A stretch of 64,000 bases of DNA from Pseudoalteromonas lipolytica (GCF_001306915.1 NZ_LJTC01000002.1:568108-632107); one strand, 5' to 3'. Shown: positions 7,962 through 17,565, counted from the first letter of the stretch. Translations and numbers: made by a program. The notes: a model not told the origin generated them from the sequence alone.

Positions 7962-9329
7962 TTAGCTATAAAGCTTGTGCGCCCACTTAGTTAAACCTGC
8001 AGTCACACTACCAAAGTGATCTCCGTTCAGCATTGCAATATCACCTAAATGGGCTTTTAACGCAGCCTTGATAAGCGGTGATTGTGCACTACCGCCCGTT
8101 AAGTAAATGACATCAGGCGTTGTGCCTGCTTCTTGAATCGCTTGTTTAGCTAGGCTTACTATCTGGCTTATCGAATCATCAACGGCTAAAGCGAGATCTT
8201 TTAGCGTTAAGCACTGCGTTAAGTCTGAATCTAAGAAGCGTAAATCTGTAGTAAATTCATTCGCTGACGAGAGCGCAATTTTTGCCGCCTCGCCTTGCTG
8301 CACTAATTGATGACCTTGCTTATTTTGCTGCAATTGAATTAAGCGTTTAAAAAGCGCAGGCTCTTTGACTTCACGAAGTTGAGTCAGTAACTCACGATGA
8401 TGGGCATCGCTATAAAACTGGCTTTGCAGATTTACATCATTGATTTTACAGGCTTGCCAAAACGGTTGATTCGGCAGCGGAAGACCCGATTTAAACTCTG
8501 TGCCTAAACCTAGTAATGGCATTAAGCCATGAAAGCTCAGCGCAATATCTAAATCATTTCCACCCACACGCTTACCACTGTGAGCTAAAAAGTCATTGTC
8601 ACGGCATTGCTTGTCACGAAAGCTTGGCCCCATTTGTACAAATGAGCAATCGCTAGTTCCTCCGCCAATATCGACAACCAACACTTTTTGGTCTTGCTGC
8701 AATGAGGTTTCATAATCAATCCCCGCCGCTAATGGCTCATATAATAACGACACCTCTTTAAAGCCTGCGCGTTTTGCTGCTCGCTCTAATATGCCGAGCG
8801 CTTGTCGATTAGACTCTTCACCACCGACTGATTGAAAGTTTACCGGTCGTCCAATGACCGTTTCTGTTAATGTGTCTTGCAAAGATTGCTCGGCGCGTTG
8901 TTTAATTTTTAAAATCATCGCCGTGGCAATGTCTTCAAAGAAGTTTATTTGCCCTTGCTTTAAGCCTACTGCACCAAAGAATGACTTAGGTGATTTTACA
9001 AAGTAACCTTCTTCAGGAAATTGCACATACTCGCTAATTGCTTCGCGACCTATAAATAAGGTCTCATCACCAGCTTGAATATCGAGGTCAGATTTAATAC
9101 GAGGAATGGTATTTAAAAGCGCTTGTCGCTCAGTTTTAAAATCGTGCTCAAACGGACTACCCGTAAGGTGTTTTGTCACAAAATCGACAACTAATGCACT
9201 GTGATGAGTATAAAGTGTTGAGGGTAAATATTGCTTGCCCTGCTCAAGCGGCACTAAAGAGACTTGTTGCTCATTATCCATTACACCGATTGCACAATTT
9301 GAGCTACCGTAATCAAAGCCTGCAAACAT
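7962..9329 (-). CDS. yegD: YegD-like Hsp70-family protein
   Basis: This 455-residue protein has an actin/Hsp70-type ATPase domain but no substrate-binding domain of normal DnaK size. Visible elements are the phosphate-1 loop FDYGSSNCAIGV at the start, the phosphate-2 region VVDIGGGTSDCSF, and the adenosine motif YLTGGSAQSPLI near the C-terminus. E. coli YegD is the reference; its physiological role is poorly known. It is transcribed toward mgsA, with 32 bp between the stops. A 67-bp gap separates it from ligE upstream on the same strand, so a shared transcript is possible. Confidence 0.85.
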   Translation of the reverse strand: MFAGFDYGSSNCAIGVMDNEQQVSLVPLEQGKQYLPSTLYTHHSALVVDFVTKHLTGSPFEHDFKTERQALLNTIPRIKSDLDIQAGDETLFIGREAISEYVQFPEEGYFVKSPKSFFGAVGLKQGQINFFEDIATAMILKIKQRAEQSLQDTLTETVIGRPVNFQSVGGEESNRQALGILERAAKRAGFKEVSLLYEPLAAGIDYETSLQQDQKVLVVDIGGGTSDCSFVQMGPSFRDKQCRDNDFLAHSGKRVGGNDLDIALSFHGLMPLLGLGTEFKSGLPLPNQPFWQACKINDVNLQSQFYSDAHHRELLTQLREVKEPALFKRLIQLQQNKQGHQLVQQGEAAKIALSSANEFTTDLRFLDSDLTQCLTLKDLALAVDDSISQIVSLAKQAIQEAGTTPDVIYLTGGSAQSPLIKAALKAHLGDIAMLNGDHFGSVTAGLTKWAHKLYS

Positions 9330-9396
9330 TCTAACACCTATACATCAATAAAAAGGCCGCGAAATTTACCATAGTCGCAGCCGTTTTTGAATGACG

Positions 9397-10236
9397 CTAT
9401 GGCGTTTCATGCAAAAAGCTTGCAAAACGAGGTAGGCCATTTTTAGTAAAGCCATGATATTTGTAGGTAATAGTACTTCCTATCGCTGGAGGTGATGATC
9501 TTTGTTGATCGGTAAACCCCGAGCCAATTTTAAACTCGGTCCCATCACTGCTGCGCACCTTGAGTGCACCAAGCATATTTTTATACTTACCCTTTCCTGC
9601 GATATAACCGATTACAACCGCTTCAGCGTCAAAATAAGGCTTTAACTTTAACAATGCATCACTACGCCCTGCACTATGCTTTGCAGCTGCTAGATGCAGC
9701 ATGACGCCCTCAGCACCTTGTGCGATTAGTTCATCCATAAACAAACTAAGTTGCTTGTTATCATTAAAGTGCATTTGCGCAACGGCTTTAATATGCTTAC
9801 TTTGCAGCTTGTTTACTAACCTTGTGTAGTTTTCATAGCGTTGACTAAATGGCGTTGTCGCATCCGGCATATCAAATATCATGTAATTGACGGTTTGCCA
9901 TTCTGATTCTACAGGTATGACTTTTCGAACGATCCCGCTCACATTGGCAAAATCTTGGTGCTTAGTCCAAAGCTCGCCATCAAGCCAAACATCTGGCAGC
10001 GGCGCGGTAAACCACTTGGGTGCATAAATTGGGTTACCATTTCGGGTTACTAATTGACTCCCAGTCCAAATAGCTCGAATGCCATCATATTTTTCACTAA
10101 CTAAATAGTCGCTTACATTCACCTTTTCGGCTTGATAGACGTTTGCTAAAAGGACTGAAGGAGCTTGTTGCGCTTCGGCTAAAAAGCCTATAAATAACGT
10201 GATTGCGCACAAAAGCGCACGAGTGAATTTAACCAT
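9397..10236 (-). CDS. ligE: Exported ATP-dependent DNA ligase LigE
   Basis: This 279-residue minimal DNA ligase has a cleavable N-terminal signal peptide (hydrophobic core about residues 7-20, cut near AEA-QQ). The nucleotidyltransferase motifs are present: motif I KYDGIRA with adenylated Lys49, AEGVMLH (motif IV), and LLKLKPY (motif V). A short OB-fold follows, with no extra DNA-binding domain. LigE enzymes seal nicks using ATP and, because of the signal peptide, are thought to act in the periplasm, perhaps on incoming or extracellular DNA. No competence gene is adjacent. Confidence 0.88.
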   Translation of the reverse strand: MVKFTRALLCAITLFIGFLAEAQQAPSVLLANVYQAEKVNVSDYLVSEKYDGIRAIWTGSQLVTRNGNPIYAPKWFTAPLPDVWLDGELWTKHQDFANVSGIVRKVIPVESEWQTVNYMIFDMPDATTPFSQRYENYTRLVNKLQSKHIKAVAQMHFNDNKQLSLFMDELIAQGAEGVMLHLAAAKHSAGRSDALLKLKPYFDAEAVVIGYIAGKGKYKNMLGALKVRSSDGTEFKIGSGFTDQQRSSPPAIGSTITYKYHGFTKNGLPRFASFLHETP

Positions 10237-10328
10237 TATTGCTTCCTTGCAAATTTGTAAGTTTTAAAGTGGCTATTCCTGCTTAATCATAACCACTTAA
10301 CAATAGCTGTTTTGTGATTGCCAGCTAA

Positions 10329-10985
10329 TTATAGTTTAGTTTGTAGCCATTTGAAGAATTCGTTCAAATCAGCAAACACGCCTGCCGCTTTACTAAAATC
10401 ATGCTCTAACGTGAAATGATTCGGCACAGCAAACACAGCAACACCGGCATTGCTCGCAGCGGTGACACCGGTATAGGTATCTTCAACTGCTACGGCTTCA
10501 TTAGCTGTAATATTTAACGTATCAAGAGCTAGTTGATAAGGGTCACCAGCAGGTTTAGGATTGTTAACATCATCTTTGGTAACCACACAATCAAACCAAT
10601 CAAAAATGCCATAGCCTTTTAAAATAGGATAGGCTTCATTTTTTGCACTGCCTGTTACTAAAGCCATTTTTAAACCACTGGCTTTTACTTTCTCTAGCAC
10701 TTCTTTAGCGCAAGGCATATAGGCGGGTAAATGAGTACTAACAAAACGGCCAAATGCCGCGTACTTATCATCCGTTAACTGCTCTGGATTGATACTAAGC
10801 CCATAACTTTCAACAACCTCCTTTGCGGCTTCAAATGTTGGTCTCCCAGAGAAGCGCTTACAAAAAGTAGCTTCATCATACTGCACACCAAAAGGAGCTA
10901 ATAAATCATTCCAAATATTAAAATGCACACTTTCAGAGTCCACTAAAGTGCCATCCATATCAAACAATACTGCTTTTAAAGTCAT
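10329..10985 (-). CDS. HAD-superfamily phosphatase (beta-phosphoglucomutase-like)
   Basis: This 218-residue HAD hydrolase of subfamily I has the nucleophile motif DMDGTLVDSE (Asp9, Asp11), motif II ALVTGSAKNE, and the Lys/Asp motifs NPKPAGDPY and AVEDTYTGV. Such enzymes dephosphorylate sugar phosphates or similar small molecules; the substrate is unknown. The start at 10985 is chosen because AAGGA is placed correctly for it, while ATGs 6 and 36 bases upstream are too close to that site or lack one. A perfect hairpin terminator separates it from the next gene upstream. Confidence 0.85.
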   Translation of the reverse strand: MTLKAVLFDMDGTLVDSESVHFNIWNDLLAPFGVQYDEATFCKRFSGRPTFEAAKEVVESYGLSINPEQLTDDKYAAFGRFVSTHLPAYMPCAKEVLEKVKASGLKMALVTGSAKNEAYPILKGYGIFDWFDCVVTKDDVNNPKPAGDPYQLALDTLNITANEAVAVEDTYTGVTAASNAGVAVFAVPNHFTLEHDFSKAAGVFADLNEFFKWLQTKL

Positions 10986-11000
10986 CCTCATTCCTTCAAA

Positions 11001-11025
11001 GTAAAAAGGTGCCATAGGCACCTTT
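11001..11025 (-). terminator. Terminator of the 11034-11333 gene
   Basis: The perfect stem AAAGGTGCC / GGCACCTTT has a 3-nt loop; read on the reverse strand it continues into TTTTT. It lies just after the stop of the upstream small gene and before the HAD start. Confidence 0.75.
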
Positions 11026-11033
11026 AAATATGA

Positions 11034-11333
11034 TTATTCAGTTAAGCCCGCAGGAGGTTCAGCAAACGCTTCCTCGCCGGTTTCTACATCAACCAGCTCG
11101 TAGCCACGTTGCTTTCTTACCACTTTTAAAATTGGCTTAGAAAACGCTGTTTTTAAACGATCTGCATCTGCTTCAAGTTCTTCGACTGTATTACCAAATG
11201 GTGCGGCACCGGTTTCTGACCAGTTAGTCACTTTACCATTTAAGTTATATTCAACTTCATGAATTTGATATTGTGCCGCTTCATCTTTTGTTGCTTCACA
11301 AAAAATGACACGGTAGTTCCAAAATCCAGCCAT
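11034..11333 (-). CDS. Small conserved-looking protein of unknown function
   Basis: This 99-residue soluble acidic protein begins MAGFWNYRVIFCE. A Tyr/Trp-rich N-terminal strand region is followed by a helix rich in Glu, Ala and Asp (EELEADADRLKTAF). The ribosome site is AAAGAGAAAG before ATG 11333. The mix of beta strands and one helix, with a near-Pro-rich tail, suggests a small globular domain. I do not recognise the family. It has its own terminator and is flanked by the HAD gene and a TonB receptor. The coding call rests on length, start and composition. Confidence 0.7.
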   Translation of the reverse strand: MAGFWNYRVIFCEATKDEAAQYQIHEVEYNLNGKVTNWSETGAAPFGNTVEELEADADRLKTAFSKPILKVVRKQRGYELVDVETGEEAFAEPPAGLTE

Positions 11334-11398
11334 AGCTATTCTCTTTCTCTTTAATTAATCCTGCCACTTTAGCAGTTACCAACGCGATTATAAACGAA

Positions 11399-11422
11399 AA
11401 AACCCGCTATACAGCGGGTTTT
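11399..11422 (-). terminator. Terminator of the TonB receptor gene
   Basis: The stem AAAACCCGCT / AGCGGGTTTT has a 4-nt loop; on the reverse strand a U-run (TTTTTT) follows, about 20 bp after the receptor stop. Confidence 0.8.
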
Positions 11423-11442
11423 CATAAGACTTATTTTTCAGC

Positions 11443-13704
11443 TTAGAAGAAGCTTACTTTAAACTCAGCACCGATGTAACGCTCTTCGTTCACCATTGCT
11501 GTGTTGTTATTGAAGTCGATAGCACCGATTGATTGCTGCTCATCGAACATGTTACGTACGAATGCTGATACTTCATATTCGTTGTCGCCTTGTGCCCAAG
11601 CATAGCCTGCACGTAAACCAACTTCAGTTAAAGGCTTGCCTTCAAACTCAACTGACTCGTATAAGAAGTAGTTGATTTCGCTGCGGTAAGACACGTCAGC
11701 GTAAGTGAAGAATTCACCATCAGCTACTTCGCGGCTATAACGTAATGTAAGGTTAGAGATCCACTCAGGTGCGTGCGGTAAGCTGTTACCGTCAAGAACA
11801 GCTTGACCTGCGCTGTTTAATGAATTTGTTACAGTACACTGCGCACATACGTCAACAGCTAAGTCTTTATCTTTAAGCTCAGTGTTGTTGTAGCTTAAGT
11901 TAAATGTAGCATTTAGGTTGTCAGTTAATACCCACTCAGTGTCTAACTCAAAACCGTAACCAGTTGTCTTATCAGCATTAACTAAACGGTTGAAGTTTGC
12001 ACCACCGCCTACAGCTGTTAATTGTTGGTCATCCATTGTGTAGTAGAACACAGTTGCGTTTACACGACCTTGACCGTCAAGTACGTCTGATTTGATACCT
12101 GTTTCGAATGACGTCACAGTTTCAGACTCAGCAACAGTAACTTCATCACCGAATAAGATACGACCTTGGATACTTGGTGCACGGAAGCTGTTAGCAACAC
12201 GCGCGTACCAGTTTACGTCATCGTTGATCTTGTAGTTAGCAGATAAATCCCAGCTAACGTGGTCGTCACTTGGGTTTTCTGTTAGGAATAACGCACCGCC
12301 ACCTGCTGGGCTTAAAGTACGGTTTGCAGAGAATTCTTTTTCGTCATCTGAGTAACGTAGTCCTGCAGTGATTTTTAAATCATCTGTGATTGTGTAATCT
12401 AATGAACCGAATACCGCCCATGCTTTAGTATCTTGCTGCTGGATAACATAGCCGTTTAACTCACCCGGTGTTGAACCGTATGTATCGTAGCTGAAGTTTT
12501 CGATTGTTAACGCTTCGTCAAAGTAGAATACACCTACTTGGAAGTTTACGTCGCCAGCATAGTTGCTAGATAAACGGAGTTCTTGCGTATATTGGTCTTG
12601 ATCTGGAATGCCGTCAGCACTTTCAGAGTAGAATGGGATAAAACCAGGGCCCATATCTGGTAAGTAGCTTGCACCGTAACCACCGTCGATGTCAGCGCGA
12701 GAATAGATTTCAGCACTTTCCCACGCAGAGATTGACGTAAGAGTTAAATCATTGATATCCCACTCAAGCTTTAAGCTTGCGCCTTGAGATTCAACTTGCT
12801 GTGTCGCACGAGAAGCCGCATCGTGGTAAACCACATCGTGCTCAAAATTATCTACTAAGTCATTTGTACCCGCTTTAATAGCGTTACCACGGAATGCGAT
12901 TGGCTTACCGTCCATATCACGAACGTGGTAGTTGAAAAGACCTGTGAAATCGTCACCTTCGTATAAAAACTGAATACGTGCCGCTTTTTCAGTGTAACCA
13001 CCTAAAACGTCATCTTGTTCAAAACCTGGTGCACGATTATCAATATAATCGTCTTTTTCTTGCCAAAGTACAGAAACACGCGTTGATAAACGGTCAGTTA
13101 AGCCACCGCCAACAGCACCTTCAAAGTCAACTGCGCCACGGCTACCGTAAGATACTGAACCATAGCCTTCAAATTCTTGTGATGGTTTAACTGTATCAAA
13201 TTTAACAAGGCCTGCCGGTGTGTTACGACCAAATAAAGTACCTTGTGGGCCACGTAGAACTTCTACACGTGCTACGTCAAATACAGGGAAACCTTTTAAG
13301 ATTGCATTCTCTTGAACAACTTCGTCTACAACTAACGAAACTGGTTGAGAAGCATTTAGGTCAAAGTCAGTGTTACCTAGACCACGAACATAAAAGCGTG
13401 GGAAAGAACGACCAAACGAAGATTCGATTGATAAGCTTGGGATCTTCGCGTTCATAAAACGAATATCCATACCAGCTGAGCTGTAAGCGTCTAAGTTGTC
13501 ACCTTGTAATGCAGATACAGCAACAGGTACTTCCTGAGCATTCTCTACACGTTTACGTGCGGTGATTTGAATAACTTCTAGTTGGTTGTTTTTTGCTGCT
13601 GGCGCTTCGTCTGCAGCAAGAGTTGAAAATGAAGTACCTGCTACGGCAGAGAACAACGTTGCATTGATAAGTGTTGCTAACGTAGATCTTTTCATTGCTT
13701 TCAT
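11443..13704 (-). CDS. TonB-dependent outer-membrane receptor
   Basis: This 753-residue receptor has a signal peptide (cut near TLA-ADE), a TonB-box-like LEVIQITARK at about residues 42-51, and a plug domain with the hallmarks VDEVV and EVLRGPQGTLFGRN. A 22-strand barrel domain follows, ending in the terminal Phe of outer-membrane proteins (EFKVSFF). The style (TARKR, VPVAVSAL, LRGPQGTLFGRNTPAG) is that of the large marine and Sphingomonas-like receptor group for carbohydrates, siderophores or other organics. The ligand is unknown. No transporter or hydrolase partner sits beside it. The gene is monocistronic. Confidence 0.9.
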   Translation of the reverse strand: MKAMKRSTLATLINATLFSAVAGTSFSTLAADEAPAAKNNQLEVIQITARKRVENAQEVPVAVSALQGDNLDAYSSAGMDIRFMNAKIPSLSIESSFGRSFPRFYVRGLGNTDFDLNASQPVSLVVDEVVQENAILKGFPVFDVARVEVLRGPQGTLFGRNTPAGLVKFDTVKPSQEFEGYGSVSYGSRGAVDFEGAVGGGLTDRLSTRVSVLWQEKDDYIDNRAPGFEQDDVLGGYTEKAARIQFLYEGDDFTGLFNYHVRDMDGKPIAFRGNAIKAGTNDLVDNFEHDVVYHDAASRATQQVESQGASLKLEWDINDLTLTSISAWESAEIYSRADIDGGYGASYLPDMGPGFIPFYSESADGIPDQDQYTQELRLSSNYAGDVNFQVGVFYFDEALTIENFSYDTYGSTPGELNGYVIQQQDTKAWAVFGSLDYTITDDLKITAGLRYSDDEKEFSANRTLSPAGGGALFLTENPSDDHVSWDLSANYKINDDVNWYARVANSFRAPSIQGRILFGDEVTVAESETVTSFETGIKSDVLDGQGRVNATVFYYTMDDQQLTAVGGGANFNRLVNADKTTGYGFELDTEWVLTDNLNATFNLSYNNTELKDKDLAVDVCAQCTVTNSLNSAGQAVLDGNSLPHAPEWISNLTLRYSREVADGEFFTYADVSYRSEINYFLYESVEFEGKPLTEVGLRAGYAWAQGDNEYEVSAFVRNMFDEQQSIGAIDFNNNTAMVNEERYIGAEFKVSFF

Positions 13705-14072
13705 GTCGGGTTTTAACCTTTTTTATGCACTCTTATTCAACGGTGATGATGTTGCGTCAATTCATTTGACGGGCTCGGCCAATTTTTCGCGCCTTGTAAT
13801 AAGCTGCGCGGACCTCTAAATCGAGAGTGCAAAACGAAGTGAAGAGGCTGAACGAACGCTGACGATTATAACACTTTATGACACTTTTACTGCATTAAAA
13901 GTTAGAAATATACAAATTTTTTACAACAATTAGCGGCAACATCGACGCATTTAGAAGATTTTATGCAATTATTTTTCAATAAAGCGGACATATGTCCTGT
14001 GCATCTAATTACAACAATGTGTAGACATTATGTACAAATGAGAGCCACTTTCATTTGCTCCTTTTTCAGTAA
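13705..14072 (-). promoter_or_regulatory. Receptor upstream region with a candidate -10 box
   Basis: This 368-bp gap lies between two reverse-strand genes. On the reverse strand a perfect TATAAT (plus-strand 13865-13870) sits about 160 bp upstream of the receptor start, without a good -35. The implied leader would be long. An open frame on the plus strand (13586-13819) overlaps the receptor start and is taken as spurious. No riboswitch or other structure was recognised. Confidence 0.25.
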
Positions 14073-15767
14073 CTAATCGGTAACTCGTGCGAATTCTGGG
14101 TTAGCTAATTCGCATTCATGCTCATTTAATAAGCCTAACACTGCTAAATTTAATTCTTCGATTACTTCCATATAGAATGCAAAGTCGACGGTCTCTACGT
14201 AGCTTAGTACATCCACTTGTAAAGCCCAAGGCGTAAAGCCTTTAAAGCGAACCCGACACGGTTCAAAGGCGATATGCTTATGTTGTTCTAATAACTCTCT
14301 TAGGGCCTGCATAAACGACATAAGATTTTGTTGCTTGGTGTTGGCACTGAGCATCAGTTTAGGTCGATAAGAAATTCGCTCTCGTTCAGAGACGTTCTCA
14401 AGCTGCATATCAACAAACTTAGCATTTGCTACATAAATGACAGAGCGGTCAAGGGTTCGGATACGCGTGGCTCTTAAGCCTATTTCTTCCACAGTCCCCA
14501 ACTGACTGCCAAATTTACATAGATTACCTATTTTTACCGGCGCAGAAATATAAAGGGTGATTGCAGCAATGATATTCTCAACAGTTTTTTGCGCTGCAAG
14601 GGCAATAGCAAGCCCACCAATGCCTAAGCCAGCTAACAAGGTAGTAGCATTAAAGCCTAAATTTTCAAACCACATAAATAGCAATGAAATGACAATCAGA
14701 GTTTTTGCTACATTGCTTATAGGTCGTAATAAGAAAATCGCTTGTGGCTTATCTTGTTTAATAAAACGCTGGCTTAATCTGTGTTTGGCAAGATCCACAG
14801 CACGTAAACAAATCCAACCCCACGCAATTAATAACACAGTTGCGCCATGGAATAGCGCCATTACAGCAATAGTGACATTTGATTGGTCGTTCAATGAACG
14901 CGCCATAAACACAGCAAGTAACAGGCTAATTGGCCCATTAATAAAACCAATAACGTCATTTTCTACAGGTACTTTCAAATGTGCTAGGATAAATGTGATT
15001 AAGCGAGTAATGATTATCGCGACTAGCAAAAACAACACAAATGAGAAGGCAAAATAAATCCATTGCCAAAGCATCACCCCCAAAAATTCGATGTCTGGCA
15101 GGTTATCATATAGCCATTCACCTACTTTGTTATAACCATACTCTTTGGTGAGTAACGGTATTTGACTTACCGTTGCATTTGATATTTTCCAGATCCGATT
15201 ATCTGTTTTATCATCAGGTACTAGTTGTAATAAAATTTGTACCTTACCTTGTGATGTACTGATTTCCCCCACCAAATCACGATAGCTAGGCACACTTTCT
15301 TTTTGTTTACCTTCAGGCTTATTACTCAAGTTATCAACATCAACCCATAAGGTACGATCCAGTACCACCGATAAATTTTCAGCAAGTTGAATTTTTCCTA
15401 ATGCCTCAACTTCTTTAGGTAAGTTACGATAATCAAGATAATGGCTGGCCAGTTCAAAATCGCGAGCGCGAGCCGCTTTTAAGTAACCCTGCATTGAACT
15501 ACGTGGCGTTATCCGGTCAAAGGCATCATAGGGCAAGTCATCTTCGAGAGGTTCCTGCGCTTTTTCAGCTGTTGCAGGTGTATTGGTTTCTGATTCTTGT
15601 TTGACGGGCTTTTGTTCGACTTGTTCTTCCTTGCTGTCTTTTTCAATTAAGGATTTAACGGTCACTTCTGGTGTGGTTGTTGCCCATAATGGCGCGTTAA
15701 ACAACAGTAAAAAACACACTAATAATTTACTAAATTGTAATGAAAACTGGGTATTACAACGGCTCAC
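14073..15767 (-). CDS. Large MscS-family mechanosensitive channel with periplasmic N-domain
   Basis: This 564-residue protein has a signal peptide (cut near LWA-TTT), a low-complexity Glu/Lys/Thr linker (about 30-75), and a periplasmic domain (about 80-215). Several membrane helices follow, then the MscS pore helix GLGIGGLAIALAAQKTVENI and the beta and alpha/beta cytoplasmic domains. MscS-type channels release solutes on hypo-osmotic shock. The GTG start at 15767 has AAGGA upstream on the reverse strand. It lies 157 bp from the divergent HdeD-like gene; a second, minimal MscS gene is on the other side. Confidence 0.87.
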   Translation of the reverse strand: MSRCNTQFSLQFSKLLVCFLLLFNAPLWATTTPEVTVKSLIEKDSKEEQVEQKPVKQESETNTPATAEKAQEPLEDDLPYDAFDRITPRSSMQGYLKAARARDFELASHYLDYRNLPKEVEALGKIQLAENLSVVLDRTLWVDVDNLSNKPEGKQKESVPSYRDLVGEISTSQGKVQILLQLVPDDKTDNRIWKISNATVSQIPLLTKEYGYNKVGEWLYDNLPDIEFLGVMLWQWIYFAFSFVLFLLVAIIITRLITFILAHLKVPVENDVIGFINGPISLLLAVFMARSLNDQSNVTIAVMALFHGATVLLIAWGWICLRAVDLAKHRLSQRFIKQDKPQAIFLLRPISNVAKTLIVISLLFMWFENLGFNATTLLAGLGIGGLAIALAAQKTVENIIAAITLYISAPVKIGNLCKFGSQLGTVEEIGLRATRIRTLDRSVIYVANAKFVDMQLENVSERERISYRPKLMLSANTKQQNLMSFMQALRELLEQHKHIAFEPCRVRFKGFTPWALQVDVLSYVETVDFAFYMEVIEELNLAVLGLLNEHECELANPEFARVTD

Positions 15768-15923
15768 GCTTTATTCCTTGTTAGATAAACATTAAATCGC
15801 TGAAATATTCAGCTAATTAAATTAGAGCATGGTTTGTGTAACTGTACAAAAAATAATTAAAAATCTTTGCAAGTAAGCGCTGAGATGTTAGTTATATAGA
15901 GACTAAAGCAAAGGAAAACGATA

Positions 15924-16472
15924 ATGCAGATTTCAAGTTCACTCATTCCTCATTGGTCGTCATTGATGATCCATGGCGCCATTGCCATCGTTTTTGGCTT
16001 GTGTGGTTGGTTTGCCCCAGAAGCTTCACTAGCGATTCTGATGTTTATTTTCGCCGCTTACTTTTTTGTCGATGGTGCCATTAGGACTTGGTTAGCTATT
16101 GCTTCAAAAAATGAAAACCCACTTTGGTGGATGCTATTAGTGGGTGGTTTGATTTCAATTGCTGCTGCACTTGTAACCCTGTTTGCTCCCAACGTAACGG
16201 CTATCTTAATGCTCTACTTTATTGCCGCATGGGCCATTGCTATCGGTGTAATTGAAATATTGATTGCGAGTAAACTACGTAAAGAGATCAGTAATGAGTG
16301 GCTGCTAATTGGTAGCGGTATTATTTCAATAATCTTTGGTGGCTACCTGATATTTAACCCAGGCGCAGGCATAATCACCCTCCTGTGGCTAGTTGCAAGC
16401 TATGCAATCGTGTTTGGCATAATGATGGTGTTACTTGCTTTGAAGCTGAAAAAACTCAATGAACAAGCATAA
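15924..16472 (+). CDS. HdeD/DUF308 family inner-membrane protein
   Basis: This 182-residue protein has six predicted membrane helices arranged as internally similar hairpins, with GLCGWFAPEASLAIL and GGYLIFNPGAGIITLL as repeat signatures of the HdeD/DUF308 family. E. coli HdeD contributes to acid resistance at high cell density; the mechanism is unknown. AAAGGAAAA precedes the ATG. It is divergent from the large MscS gene and convergent with the small one, with a shared bidirectional terminator, so these three envelope-stress genes form a cluster but not an operon. Confidence 0.82.
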   Translation: MQISSSLIPHWSSLMIHGAIAIVFGLCGWFAPEASLAILMFIFAAYFFVDGAIRTWLAIASKNENPLWWMLLVGGLISIAAALVTLFAPNVTAILMLYFIAAWAIAIGVIEILIASKLRKEISNEWLLIGSGIISIIFGGYLIFNPGAGIITLLWLVASYAIVFGIMMVLLALKLKKLNEQA

Positions 16473-16497
16473 AAAAGCGGCTTAGCCGCTTTTTTTA
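16471..16497. terminator. Bidirectional terminator between HdeD-like and MscS genes
   Basis: The perfect stem AAAAAAGCGGC / GCCGCTTTTTT serves both converging genes; it overlaps the stop codons of each. Confidence 0.85.
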
Positions 16498-17367
16498 TTT
16501 TTGGCTGTTACGCCTTGTTAAAGCAATTTCACCATCAATATGAATATCGCGCTGCGGGAATGCGATAGTAATGTTGTTTTCAGCAAATACTTTATAGATG
16601 CTAAAACGCAGCTCACTGCGCACTTGGCGAAGCGGTGCTTCTGATTCAGCACATACCCAGAAAATAGCGCTAAAAGTTAAAGAGCTATCAGCAAAGTCAT
16701 CAAACAATACTGACGATGCAGGTGTTTTTAAAATGGCTGGGTGCTCATTAAGAATTTGCTTCATCAACTTTTCAACCAATACCACATCTGAACCATAAGC
16801 AACGCCAACATTTACAAACGAACGAGCATTACGGTCAATTAAGGTCCAGTTAGTTACCGTGTTTTCTAATAAATGGCTATTAGGTACCAGCATATGCACA
16901 CCATCGTTACGACGGATACGGGTTGAACGGGTATTAATAGTCTCGACAACCCCTTTTGCTGTACCTACTTCTAAAAAGTCACCAATACGAATTGGCCGCT
17001 CCCACATTAATATCCAACCACTAATAAAGTTATTAATAATGTTTTGCGCACCAAAACCAACACCGATAGCAATGGCACCAGAAACAAATGCAAACGCCGT
17101 CAGAGGAATATTGAGCACCTCAAGCGAGGTAAACACGAGCACAGCAATAGTAACAACAAGATAAATACGCGTGAACAGGTGAACTGTGTCAGGACCTAGG
17201 TTTTTTGCCTGCAATGCTTTTTTAATTAATCGACCAATCCAGGTGACCACAAACCACATTAAAAACAGTACCAAAGGTACTTGAATGACTTTTAGTACAG
17301 TAATTTGCACATCGTTGTAGGTGAACAAGACAAACGATAGTGCAGATTGCAGATCAGCAAGGGTCAT
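16495..17367 (-). CDS. Minimal MscS-family mechanosensitive channel
   Basis: This 290-residue channel has the standard MscS layout: three membrane spans, the pore helix GAIAIGVGFGAQNIINNFISGW, the beta domain (ERPIRIGDFLEV, IRRNDGVHMLVPNSHLL), and a C-terminal alpha/beta cage. It matches the E. coli MscS length (286). The GVGFGAQNI signature is complete, so it should gate normally. The start at 17367 gives a short N-terminal tail before helix 1. It has a different architecture from the large homologue 0.7 kb away, so the pair is not a recent tandem duplication. Confidence 0.88.
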   Translation of the reverse strand: MTLADLQSALSFVLFTYNDVQITVLKVIQVPLVLFLMWFVVTWIGRLIKKALQAKNLGPDTVHLFTRIYLVVTIAVLVFTSLEVLNIPLTAFAFVSGAIAIGVGFGAQNIINNFISGWILMWERPIRIGDFLEVGTAKGVVETINTRSTRIRRNDGVHMLVPNSHLLENTVTNWTLIDRNARSFVNVGVAYGSDVVLVEKLMKQILNEHPAILKTPASSVLFDDFADSSLTFSAIFWVCAESEAPLRQVRSELRFSIYKVFAENNITIAFPQRDIHIDGEIALTRRNSQK

Positions 17368-17565
17368 AAATTAACATTCCTAGTAAAAAATGAGTTTGAT
17401 TCAGTTGTGACTAAGTTTAGCACGGCATAATAGGTGAAAACTTGGTAAATACTAAGTTCTTTATGCGCAATATGCGCTAATTATTAACTATTTTAGACTA
17501 CAGCTGCTATATACATAGAGAGAGCTTGAGGTTTCACAGGCTTTGAATAGCACGAGGAGAACACA

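Noticed and set aside
13586..13819. Plus-strand frame overlapping the start of the 11.4-13.7 kb receptor
   Set aside because: It is antisense to a clear signal-peptide and receptor sequence and has no ribosome site.
14557..15057. Long plus-strand frame (166 codons)
   Set aside because: Antisense to the MscS gene pore region; composition follows the complementary codons, so it is a shadow.
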